A stretch of 45,473 bases of DNA, from assembly GCF_018919385.1 (NCBI RefSeq), contig NZ_JAHLMF010000020.1, positions 1 through 45,473 on the forward strand, in the 5' to 3' direction. This DNA comes from Geomonas diazotrophica (GTDB lineage Bacteria; Desulfobacterota; Desulfuromonadia; Geobacterales; Geobacteraceae). Both the position numbers and the translations under genes were made by a program. The notes under the pieces are model-generated. The model worked only from the letters and a program-made list of their open reading frames with translations. It had not been told where the DNA came from and made no database searches. Of this stretch, positions 16,685 through 23,897 are shown one piece after another. How positions within the stretch are numbered: the first letter of the stretch is position 1; every line of letters begins with the position of its first letter.

Positions 16685-17695
16685 ATGCCGCAGATCATTA
16701 CGGAACAGAACCTTCGCAATCTGATCGACCTCCTGGTCAAGGAAGCCAAACTCGTGGTGGGCCCGAAGTTGTCGGGATCGGTGGTCCTCTACGAACCGCT
16801 CGCAGCAGGCTCGGACCTCACCCTCGACGCGCTGCCGCGCCGCTCCTCCAAGGAGCTGTTCTTCCCGATCTGCGAGGACATCCTCTCCTACAAGCGGGAA
16901 AACGGCGCCATGAAGGTGACCGACGTGGACCGCTCGAAATTCCCGGAAACGGTGCTGATCGGCGCGCCTCCCTGCGACGCCGGCTCCCCCGCCATCCTGG
17001 ACGCCGTCATGTCCTGGGACTACAACGACGAGTTCTACCTTGAGCGCCGCCGCAAGAGCACCATCGTGGGGATCGCCTGCACCAAGGGGGACGACGCCTG
17101 CTTCTGCCGCGCCGTAGGCCTCGCGCCGGACGCCGAGGGGGGGAGCGACCTGTTCCTTACCCCGCTGAAAGACGGCTCCTACGCCTGCAAAGCGGTGACG
17201 GATAAGGGGCAGGCCCTGGTGGCGGCGCACCAAAACCTCTTCGCGGATGGGGCGGGCACCGAGCCGGTACCGTTCGTGGACCAGGCAGTCGAGAAGCTCG
17301 ACCTGGTCAAGATCAAGAAGTGGCTGGAAGAGCACTTCGAGGATCCGCTCTGGGAGAAGATCGCCGACATCTGCGTCGGCTGCGGCGCCTGCGCCTTCAT
17401 CTGTCCGGCCTGCCACTGCTTCGACATCAACGACGAAGGGAGCACGGATGACGGCGTCAGGCGCAAGCACTGGGACGCCTGCGGTTTCGCCAAGTTCACC
17501 AACCACGCCTCGGGCCACAACCCGCGTGACGTTCAGAACAAGCGCTACCGAAACCGCATCATGCACAAGTTCAAGTACTACGATGACAAGTTCGGCAAGA
17601 CCCTTTGCACCGGCTGCGGCCGCTGCATCCGCGCCTGCCCGGTCGGCATCGACATCGCCGAGATCCTCGAAACCATCAACGGGAAAGAGGACTAA
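16685..17695 (+). CDS. flxB: FlxB, AsrA/HydB-like 4Fe-4S protein
   Basis: A 336-residue iron-sulfur protein similar to anaerobic sulfite reductase subunit A and sulfhydrogenase subunit B. Motifs: GAPPCDAGSPAI in the N-terminal domain, GIACTKGDDACFCRA in the middle, then two [4Fe-4S] motifs, CVGCGACAFICPACHCF near residue 233 and CTGCGRCIRACPVGID near residue 308. It would carry electrons between the NADH-oxidising FlxA and the FlxCD/HdrA part. The ATG at 16685 follows a short A/G-rich stretch. The gene name rests on order and domain type. Confidence 0.82.
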   Translation: MPQIITEQNLRNLIDLLVKEAKLVVGPKLSGSVVLYEPLAAGSDLTLDALPRRSSKELFFPICEDILSYKRENGAMKVTDVDRSKFPETVLIGAPPCDAGSPAILDAVMSWDYNDEFYLERRRKSTIVGIACTKGDDACFCRAVGLAPDAEGGSDLFLTPLKDGSYACKAVTDKGQALVAAHQNLFADGAGTEPVPFVDQAVEKLDLVKIKKWLEEHFEDPLWEKIADICVGCGACAFICPACHCFDINDEGSTDDGVRRKHWDACGFAKFTNHASGHNPRDVQNKRYRNRIMHKFKYYDDKFGKTLCTGCGRCIRACPVGIDIAEILETINGKED

Positions 17696-17705
17696 AACCT
17701 CAACA

Positions 17706-17790
17706 AACAGGGATGAAGGGGATGAAAGGGATAGAAACAGAAGTTTTAGGTTTTATCCTCTATATCCCCTGCATCCCCTTCATCCCTGTT
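17706..17790. repeat. Perfect 19-base inverted repeat (AACAGGGATGAA family) between flxB and flxA
   Basis: The arm at 17706-17724 (AACAGGGATGAAGGGGATG) and the arm at 17772-17790 are perfect reverse complements across a 47-base loop. The flxA start is 27 bases later. Single or imperfect copies of the same family occur at 163-195, 18755-18787 and 34863-34977. Confidence 0.9.
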
Positions 17791-17816
17791 AAACGCCTTA
17801 TCGAGAGAAAAGATCT

Positions 17817-18659
17817 ATGTGCAAATCAGACAACATCTACCTCCCCAACCTTGCCACCATCGAGGCCATCGTCGACGAGACCCCGGACGTCAGGACCCTG
17901 CGCCTGGTCTTCCAGGACGAGCAGGTCCGAGAGAACTTCAGCTTCCGCGCCGGCCAGTTCGCCGAATACTCCTCCTTCGGCTTCGGCGAATCGACCTTCT
18001 GCATCGCCTCGGCACCGACCCGCAAGGGGTACATCGAGTGCTGCTTCAGGAGCGTGGGGCGGGTCACCGAATCTCTGAGAAGGCTCGAGGTCGGCGACAC
18101 CGTCGGCGTACGCGGCCCCTACGGCAACTCCTTCCCCATCGAGGAGTTCTACGGCAAAAGCCTGGTCTTCATCGCCGGGGGCATCGCCCTGCCGCCGCTT
18201 AGGACCGTGATCTGGAACTGCCTGGACCTGCGCGACAAGTTCAAGGACATCACCATCGTCTACGGCGCCCGTTCCGAGGCGGACCTGGTCTACAAGCACG
18301 AACTGAAGGAGTGGCAGGAGCGCGGCGACGTGCGCCTGGTGAAGTGCGTGGATCCAGGCGGCGCCGGTCCCGATTTCGACGGCAAGGTAGGTTTCGTTCC
18401 CACCGTGCTGGAGGAAGCGGCTCCCAGCTCCGAGAACACCATCGCGCTGGTCTGCGGGCCGCCGATCATGATCAAGTTCACCCTCCCGGTGCTCGAGCGT
18501 CTCGGCTTCTCGGACGACAACATCTACACGACCTTGGAGAACCGGATGAAGTGCGGCGTCGGCAAGTGCGGCCGCTGCAACGTCGGCAACGTCTACGTCT
18601 GCAAGGACGGCCCGGTCTTCACCGCCCGCCAGGTGAAGGCGATGTCGCAGGAGTTCTAG
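17817..18659 (+). CDS. flxA: FlxA, NADH-binding flavin/2Fe-2S oxidoreductase
   Basis: A 280-residue ferredoxin-reductase-type protein, close to AsrB and dihydroorotate dehydrogenase electron-transfer subunits. The FAD domain has FRAGQFAEYSSFG and the NAD domain has FIAGGIALPPLR and VCGPPIM. A C-terminal [2Fe-2S] motif reads CGVGKCGRCNVGN followed by VCKDGP. It is the likely NADH entry point of the complex. It is the last gene of the operon and is followed 50 bases later by a strong terminator. The ATG at 17817 is preceded only by an A/G-rich stretch. Confidence 0.85.
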   Translation: MCKSDNIYLPNLATIEAIVDETPDVRTLRLVFQDEQVRENFSFRAGQFAEYSSFGFGESTFCIASAPTRKGYIECCFRSVGRVTESLRRLEVGDTVGVRGPYGNSFPIEEFYGKSLVFIAGGIALPPLRTVIWNCLDLRDKFKDITIVYGARSEADLVYKHELKEWQERGDVRLVKCVDPGGAGPDFDGKVGFVPTVLEEAAPSSENTIALVCGPPIMIKFTLPVLERLGFSDDNIYTTLENRMKCGVGKCGRCNVGNVYVCKDGPVFTARQVKAMSQEF

Positions 18660-18707
18660 ACCGACCGAGCGAAGGCCCAACGATTTGAACCGACTCCCCC
18701 TCCCCTG

Positions 18708-18736
18708 CCCTCCCCCTTCGGGGGAGGGTTTTGTTT
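18708..18736 (+). terminator. Rho-independent terminator of the hdr/flx operon
   Basis: The stem CCCTCCCCC (18708-18716), loop TTC, and GGGGGAGGG (18720-18728) is followed by TTTTGTTT. It is a perfect nine-base-pair GC-rich stem 50 bases after the flxA stop. The sequence also resembles the GC-rich repeat family, so a repeat may have been recruited as a terminator. Confidence 0.85.
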
Positions 18737-18754
18737 AGATAAGTCTTCATAGCT

Positions 18755-18880
18755 CTTTATCCGCCTTTATCCCTTTTATCCCTGTTCAATTCGCTTGACC
18801 AAGTGCTTAAAATGAGCGAGTCTTTCCGCCTTGGCGCCGCCCTCACCCCGGCCCTCTCCCGTTGGGCGAGGGCCGGGGTG
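18755..18880. repeat. AACAGGGAT-family single copy and GC-rich hairpin before eamA
   Basis: A single copy of the TTTATCCCTTTTATCCCTGTT repeat lies at about 18755-18787. A perfect 13-base inverted repeat follows (CACCCCGGCCCTC at 18844-18856 and its complement at 18868-18880), about 30 bases before the EamA start. The second element is open in frame with the downstream gene and gives a spurious N-terminus. Confidence 0.8.
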
Positions 18881-18911
18881 GACGAAATCTTCGCCGCAAC
18901 AGGTTCCGCCT

Positions 18912-19787
18912 ATGCCGTACCTCCTTCTTACCTTGAGCGCCCTGATCTGGTCCGGCAACTTCGTGATCAGCCGGGCGATGAACAACGTCATTCCCCCTGC
19001 CGGGTTCGTGTTCTGGCGCTGGGTGGTGGCTCTTATAGTGCTTCTCCCGGTGGTGCTGCCGCGACTGCGCGAACAGGGGCCCATCGTCCGGGCCAACCTC
19101 CCGCTCATCGGGATTTCCGGCCTCTTCGGCGTCACCCTCTTCAACTTCCTGATCTACACGGCGATGCACTGGACCACGGCAATCAACGCGGCACTGGTCA
19201 ACTCCGCCATCCCGATCTTCATCATCATGTTTGCCCGCCTCTTCTACGGGCAGCGGGTCATGCTGCGCCAGCACGCCGGCATCGCCCTTTCCCTGGTCGG
19301 CGTCGCCGCCATCATCCTGCGGGGCGACCCGACCCGCATCCTCACCTTGAGTTTCAACCGCGGCGACCTCCTGGTGCTCCTCGCCGCCATCGCCTGGGGA
19401 CTCTATTCCGTTGCGATCAAGCGCTACCCGCAGGGGCTGAACCCGTTCGTGTTCCTGTCCTCCATGACCGTGTGCGGCCTGGTGCTGCTGATCCCCTTCT
19501 ACGGCTACGAGATCTCCCAAGGTCACTTGATGACCTTCAACCTCCCCACCGTTCTCAGCGTCCTGTACGTGGGCGTCCTCGCCTCGGTCGTCGCCTTCAC
19601 CGCATGGAACCACGGGCTGCGGCTTGTGGGACCGCACGTGGGTGGGCAGTTCGTGCACCTGATGCCCGCCTTCAGCACCGTCATGGCCGTGATTTTCCTG
19701 GGCGAGCGGCTGCAGCCCTTCCACGTCGCCGGCATCGTCCTGATCTTCGCCGGGATCATCTGCGCGACCTATAAGGTCAAAGCGTAG
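18912..19787 (+). CDS. EamA-family (DMT) membrane transporter
   Basis: A ten-helix drug/metabolite transporter of 291 residues. The mature-looking start is MPYLLLTLSALIWSGNFV, the typical first helix with W-S/G-x-N-F. Two repeated EamA halves follow; the second ends with GERLQPFHVAGIVLIFAGI. Members export amino acids, sugars or other small metabolites; the substrate cannot be told from sequence. The ATG at 18912 is used because upstream codons read GC-rich repeat. It stands between two redox operons but is separated from hdr/flx by a terminator. Confidence 0.88.
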   Translation: MPYLLLTLSALIWSGNFVISRAMNNVIPPAGFVFWRWVVALIVLLPVVLPRLREQGPIVRANLPLIGISGLFGVTLFNFLIYTAMHWTTAINAALVNSAIPIFIIMFARLFYGQRVMLRQHAGIALSLVGVAAIILRGDPTRILTLSFNRGDLLVLLAAIAWGLYSVAIKRYPQGLNPFVFLSSMTVCGLVLLIPFYGYEISQGHLMTFNLPTVLSVLYVGVLASVVAFTAWNHGLRLVGPHVGGQFVHLMPAFSTVMAVIFLGERLQPFHVAGIVLIFAGIICATYKVKA

Positions 19788-19789
19788 CC

Positions 19790-19940
19790 CCCTCCCCTAC
19801 CGGGGCCGGGAGCCGCACCCGGGTCAGGGCCAACTCCCTTATAAAGCGAGTTCCCCCTCCGGCGAACTCCCCCTCTCCTTCTGGGAGAGGGTATGCACAA
19901 GGCGGACGTCTCCCATTGTCGATTCTCCATTGTCACACGT
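19790..19940. repeat. GC-rich and CCATTGTC repeats before nfnA
   Basis: The 266-base gap holds copies of the CCCTCTCC..GGGAGAGGG family (about 19790-19890) and a short CCCATTGTCGATTCTCCATTGTCA stretch related to the repeat array at 37138-37350. A TATACT box at 19961-19966 may belong to the nfnAB promoter, but no good -35 box was found. Confidence 0.6.
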
Positions 19941-20053
19941 TCATTACCCCTGCCTTTACGTATACTTCCTTGCCCTCCCCCCCTTGCTGCTGATATCGTA
20001 TTCACTACGCTAAAACAGCTGCAACACACTCCCCTCTAAAAAAGGTGACCCCA

Positions 20054-20902
20054 ATGTTCCAAGTTGTAAGCAACGAGATTCTCGCGGAAAATCTCCACAA
20101 GATGGTGTTGGTCGCTCCCCGGATCGCACGGGCCAGGAAGGCGGGACAGTTCGTCATGGTCAGGCTGGCTCAAGGCGAAGAGCGGATCCCGCTGACCATC
20201 GGCGACGCGGACCCGGCCGCCGGGACCATCACCCTGTTCATACAGGCCATCGGCGCCTCGACACGAAAGATCGTCTCGACCCCGGTCGGCGGCTTCATTC
20301 GCGACGTGGCGGGCCCTCTGGGCAAAGAGACCCATATCACCAACTGGGGCCGGGTCGTCTGTGTGGGTGGCGGCGTAGGCACCGCCGTCCTTTTCCCGCT
20401 GGTGAAGGCGCTTGCCGAGGCCGGCAACGAGATCACTACCATCATCGGCGGACGCTCGGAACGCTACGTCATCCTGGCGGATGAACTGGGAGCGCTGTCC
20501 AAGAACCTGCTGATCACCACCGAGGACGGCAGCCTGGGCTACAAGGGGTTCGTCACCGGTCCGCTTTCCGAGATGATCGCCGACCCCGCCCGCGCGCCGC
20601 AGGCGGTCTTCGCCGTGGGGCCGGTCCCGATGATGAAGGCGGTTGCCAACCTGACCCGTGAGCCGGGGATCGAGACCATCGTGAGCCTCAACCCGATCAT
20701 GATCGACGGCACCGGGATGTGCGGCGGCTGCCGCGTTCAGGTGGGCACCGAAACCAAGTTCGCCTGTGTGGACGGACCGGAGTTCGACGCGCACCTGGTG
20801 GACTTCGACGGTCTCTCCGACCGCCTGACCAGCTATCGCAAGGAAGAGGCGACAAGGCACGCAGCCGAGGGCTGCAAACTGGCTAAGGAGGTGGCAAAGT
20901 GA
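20054..20902 (+). CDS. nfnA: NADH-dependent ferredoxin:NADP+ oxidoreductase subunit A
   Basis: The small subunit of NfnAB (also called sulfide dehydrogenase SudB), 282 residues. It binds FAD and NAD(H) and carries a [2Fe-2S] cluster: the NAD domain has VCVGGGVGTAVLFPL, and the C-terminal cysteines lie in GMCGGCRVQVG and FACVDGPEFDAHLVDF. The complex couples reduction of NADP+ to oxidation of NADH and reduced ferredoxin by flavin-based bifurcation. The ATG at 20054 is preceded by AAAGGTGA at the right spacing; the GTG three codons earlier overlaps that site. The stop overlaps the nfnB start. Confidence 0.92.
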   Translation: MFQVVSNEILAENLHKMVLVAPRIARARKAGQFVMVRLAQGEERIPLTIGDADPAAGTITLFIQAIGASTRKIVSTPVGGFIRDVAGPLGKETHITNWGRVVCVGGGVGTAVLFPLVKALAEAGNEITTIIGGRSERYVILADELGALSKNLLITTEDGSLGYKGFVTGPLSEMIADPARAPQAVFAVGPVPMMKAVANLTREPGIETIVSLNPIMIDGTGMCGGCRVQVGTETKFACVDGPEFDAHLVDFDGLSDRLTSYRKEEATRHAAEGCKLAKEVAK

Positions 20903-22308
20903 GCAACGACCTGTCCCCCAAAGAGAGGATGGCTATAGATAGGGTCCACATGCCGGAACTGCCGGCGGACGAACGGAGCACCAACTTCGAGGAGGTCAAC
21001 CTGGGTCTCTCGGCAGACCAGGCGCTTTCCGAGGCGCAGCGCTGCCTGCAGTGCAAGACCAGGAACTGCGTGGCCGGCTGCCCCGTCGGGGTCTCCATCC
21101 CTGAGTTTATCGACGCCCTGGCCTGCGACGACCTGCCCAAGGCCACCCAGATACTGCGCGGCGACAACGCCCTCCCCGCGGTCTGCGGCAGGGTCTGTCC
21201 GCAGGAGACCCAGTGTGAGGCCCTTTGCGTGCGCGGCAAGAAAGGCGACGCCGTGGCCATCGGCTACCTGGAGCGCTACGTGGCGGACTGGGCCATGCTG
21301 CACCCGGATCGCCTGCTCAAAGCGGCGAAGCCCGAGCCGACCGGCAAAACGGTCGCCGTTGTCGGCTGCGGCCCCGCCGGGCTCACCGCGGCCGGTGAAC
21401 TGGCCCGGATGGGACACCAGGTCACCATCTTCGAGGCGCTGCACGACACCGGCGGGGTGCTCCGCTACGGCATCCCCGAGTTCCGTCTCCCCAAGGAGAT
21501 CATCGACCGCGAGGTGGCGGTTCTCCTCGAGCTGGGCGTCGGCATCGAGTGCAACGTGATCATCGGCAAGACCCTGACCGTCGCCGAGCTGCGCGACGAT
21601 TTCGATGCCGTCTTCATCGCCAACGGAGCCGGTCTTCCCACCATGCTCAACATCCCCGGGGAGAACCTGAAAGGGGTCTACGCCGCCAACGAGTTTCTCA
21701 CCCGCGTCAACCTCATGGAGGCCGGGCGCAAGGAGGACAGCGCGACGCCGATCCTGCAACGCGACGAGGTCGCCGTCATCGGCGGCGGCAACACCGCCAT
21801 GGACTGCGTCAGGACCGCCCGCAGGCTGGGCGCCAAGCGCGCCATGATCATCTACCGTCGCGGCGAGGCCGAGATGCCGGCCAGGATCGAGGAGATCAAG
21901 CACGCCAAGGAGGAAGGGGTGGAATTCGTCATGCTGACAGCCCCCGTCGCCATAATCGGCACCGAAGACGGCTGGGTATCCGCGCTGCGCTGCCAGAAGA
22001 TGGAGCTGGGCCCGGCCGACGATTCCGGGCGGCGCCGCCCGCAGCCGGTTGACGGCTCGGAGTTCGACATTCCCGCCGGCATCGTGATCAACGCGGTCGG
22101 GACCAACGCCAACCCGCTCCTCACCGCTACCGCGCCTGATCTCAACCTGAACAAGTGGGGCAACGTCGTGGCCGACGAAGAGGGGCAGACCAGCATCCCC
22201 GGCGTCTTCGCCGGAGGCGACATCGTCAGGGGCGGCGCGACCGTCATCCTGGCCATGGGTGACGGCAAGCGCGCCGCAGCAGCCATCGACCAGTACCTGA
22301 AGCGCTGA
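20899..22308 (+). CDS. nfnB: NADH-dependent ferredoxin:NADP+ oxidoreductase subunit B
   Basis: The large subunit of NfnAB, 469 residues, related to GltD. N-terminal [4Fe-4S] cysteines are in CLQCKTRNCVAGCPVG and CGRVCPQETQCEALC. The FAD site is VGCGPAGLTAAGEL and the NADP(H) site IGGGNTAMDCVRTARRLG. The C-terminal GVFAGGDIVRGGATVI is the second FAD contact. The GTG at 20899 overlaps the nfnA stop and follows GGAGGTGG. It could be mistaken for a glutamate synthase small subunit, but the tight pairing with nfnA argues for Nfn. Confidence 0.93.
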   Translation: MSNDLSPKERMAIDRVHMPELPADERSTNFEEVNLGLSADQALSEAQRCLQCKTRNCVAGCPVGVSIPEFIDALACDDLPKATQILRGDNALPAVCGRVCPQETQCEALCVRGKKGDAVAIGYLERYVADWAMLHPDRLLKAAKPEPTGKTVAVVGCGPAGLTAAGELARMGHQVTIFEALHDTGGVLRYGIPEFRLPKEIIDREVAVLLELGVGIECNVIIGKTLTVAELRDDFDAVFIANGAGLPTMLNIPGENLKGVYAANEFLTRVNLMEAGRKEDSATPILQRDEVAVIGGGNTAMDCVRTARRLGAKRAMIIYRRGEAEMPARIEEIKHAKEEGVEFVMLTAPVAIIGTEDGWVSALRCQKMELGPADDSGRRRPQPVDGSEFDIPAGIVINAVGTNANPLLTATAPDLNLNKWGNVVADEEGQTSIPGVFAGGDIVRGGATVILAMGDGKRAAAAIDQYLKR

Positions 22309-22337
22309 GGACCGCGCAACAAGATTTGAAGTAACGA

Positions 22338-22365
22338 GGGGGCCGCAAGGCCCCCTTTCTTTTTG
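22338..22365 (+). terminator. Rho-independent terminator of nfnAB
   Basis: GGGGGCC (22338-22344), loop GCAA, and GGCCCCC (22349-22355) is followed by TTTCTTTTTG. A GNRA-type tetraloop and a long T-run make this a textbook terminator 29 bases after the nfnB stop. Confidence 0.93.
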
Positions 22366-22387
22366 CGCCACGAGCCAGGTTTCGCAA

Positions 22388-22737
22388 CGCATCCACACCT
22401 CTCCTGCCTTTAACTGTGCCCAAGGCACCTGCGGCTGGGCAAATGGTTATTTGCCCCTACAAACCCTTACCTGCCGGCCTCCCCACATCCACTGTAGGGG
22501 CGAATAATCATTCGCCCGCCTTTACCGCATCCACACCTCTCCTGCCGTTAACCATGCCCAAGGCACCTGCGGCTGGGCAAATGGTTATTTGCCCCTACAA
22601 ACCCTTACCTGCAAGCCTCTCCACATCCACCGTAGGGGCGAATAATCATTCGCCCGCCTTTATCGCATCCACACCTCGCCCGCCTGCAACCATCCCCGGT
22701 CACCTGCGGCTGGGCAAATGGTTATTTGCCCCTACAG
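22388..22737. repeat. 138-bp tandem repeat, about 2.5 copies, each carrying a palindrome pair
   Basis: Units start at 22388, 22526 and 22664 (each CGCATCCACACC), giving an exact period of 138 bases; the third copy stops after about 74 bases. Each full unit contains one gggcaaat-type and one gtaggggcgaat-type palindrome facing each other: 22437-22460, 22494-22517, 22575-22598, 22632-22655 and 22712-22735. The copies are nearly identical, so the duplication is recent or kept uniform. The 525-base gap between nfnB and the peroxidase otherwise holds only the nfnB terminator and a possible promoter. Confidence 0.93.
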
Positions 22738-22769
22738 CCTTAAGGACCTTCCTCTCGCCCACTGACGGG

Positions 22770-22797
22770 TTGACAGCGCCCAATACGCAAGTAACGT
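22770..22797 (+). promoter_or_regulatory. Possible promoter of the peroxidase gene
   Basis: A perfect TTGACA at 22770-22775 is followed after 16 bases by TAACGT, a poor -10 box, about 37 bases before the start codon. Only the -35 box is convincing. Confidence 0.35.
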
Positions 22798-22833
22798 TTA
22801 ATGGTTTGCCACTCCACCATGAAGGGAGGCCAC

Positions 22834-23871
22834 ATGAAAAGGATGCATTTGTTTCTACTCGTGCCGCTTTGCCTCTGCAACTCCGCATTTGCCGCGGACG
22901 ACCTGATGTCGCGCGCCAACAAGCTGTTCAACCCGATCCCGACCAAGGCCCCTCCCCTCAAGGGGAATCCGGCCACGGCGGCGAAGCTCGATCTGGGCGC
23001 AAAGCTGTTTTTCGATCCACGGCTTTCCTCCTCGCAGCTCATCAGCTGCAACACCTGCCACAACGTGGGACTGGCAGGAGCCGACCTCCAGGAGACTTCG
23101 ACGGGACATGGCTGGCAGAAAGGGCCTCGCAACTCCCCCACCGTGTTCAACGCGGTGTTCGACGTGGCGCAGTTCTGGGACGGGAGGGCCAAGGACTTGC
23201 AGACCCAGGCCAAGGGCCCGGTGCAGGCGGCGGTCGAGATGAACAGCAACCCGGAACTTGTGGTGAAGACGCTGAAAAGCATCCCCGGCTATGCGCCGCT
23301 GTTCAAAGCCGCCTTCCCCCGTGCCGCCGACCCTGTTAGTTTCGACAACATGGCCAGGGCGATCGAGGTGTTCGAGGCAACTCTGCTCACCCCGAACTCC
23401 CCGTTCGACCGCTTCCTGAAAGGTGATGCCGCGGCCTTGAACGCCAGGGAAAAACGGGGCTTGCGCATCTTCATGGACAAGGGGTGCGCACCGTGCCATG
23501 CCGGAACCAACGTGGGGGGCGTCGGCTACTACCCGTTCGGTGTCAGGGAGGCACCCGCTACCGAAATCCGACCGTCGGGGGATACCGGCCGCTTCATGGT
23601 CACCAACACGGAAAGCGACCGCTATGTTTTCAAGGCTCCATCGCTGCGCAACGTCGCCGTAACCCAGCCCTATTTCCATTCGGGAAAGGTATGGAAACTC
23701 TACGATGCGGTGGTTGTGATGAGTTCGGCTCAACTTGGGGTGAAGCTGAAGGAAGGCGAAGTGGAGGATACGGTCGCTTTTCTGAAGACGTTGACCGGGC
23801 GGCAGCCGAGGCTTCACTACCCGCTGCTGCCGCCGAGTTCGGACGATACGCCCCACCCTCAGCTAAAGTGA
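22834..23871 (+). CDS. Diheme cytochrome c peroxidase (CcpA/MacA family)
   Basis: A periplasmic peroxidase of 345 residues that reduces H2O2 with electrons from c-type cytochromes. It starts with a signal peptide (MKRMHLFLLVPLCLCNSAFA, cut before ADD). The two heme sites are CNTCH at residues 72-76 and CAPCH at 218-222; no third heme is present, so it is a standard two-heme enzyme. It has the usual length for bacterial CCP and for Geobacter MacA, which has been linked to extracellular electron transfer. GGGAGG precedes the ATG at 22834. It is monocistronic, with a terminator that lies inside the end of the opposite gene. Confidence 0.92.
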   Translation: MKRMHLFLLVPLCLCNSAFAADDLMSRANKLFNPIPTKAPPLKGNPATAAKLDLGAKLFFDPRLSSSQLISCNTCHNVGLAGADLQETSTGHGWQKGPRNSPTVFNAVFDVAQFWDGRAKDLQTQAKGPVQAAVEMNSNPELVVKTLKSIPGYAPLFKAAFPRAADPVSFDNMARAIEVFEATLLTPNSPFDRFLKGDAAALNAREKRGLRIFMDKGCAPCHAGTNVGGVGYYPFGVREAPATEIRPSGDTGRFMVTNTESDRYVFKAPSLRNVAVTQPYFHSGKVWKLYDAVVVMSSAQLGVKLKEGEVEDTVAFLKTLTGRQPRLHYPLLPPSSDDTPHPQLK

Positions 23872-23897
23872 GGTGCGGGACGCCGGTGACATGCGTT

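Noticed and set aside
11159..18659. Selenocysteine (in-frame TGA) in HdrA or FlxD, suggested by nearby selB
   Set aside because: The positions that are selenocysteine in some relatives are ordinary cysteine codons here, and no gene is split by an in-frame TGA.
20899..22308. Glutamate synthase small subunit (GltD)
   Set aside because: Similar fold, but it overlaps nfnA and has no large glutamate synthase gene nearby, so NfnB is the better call.
22388..22737. CRISPR-like appearance of regularly spaced repeats
   Set aside because: The repeats are 138-bp tandem units that are nearly identical along their whole length. There are no variable spacers and no cas genes.
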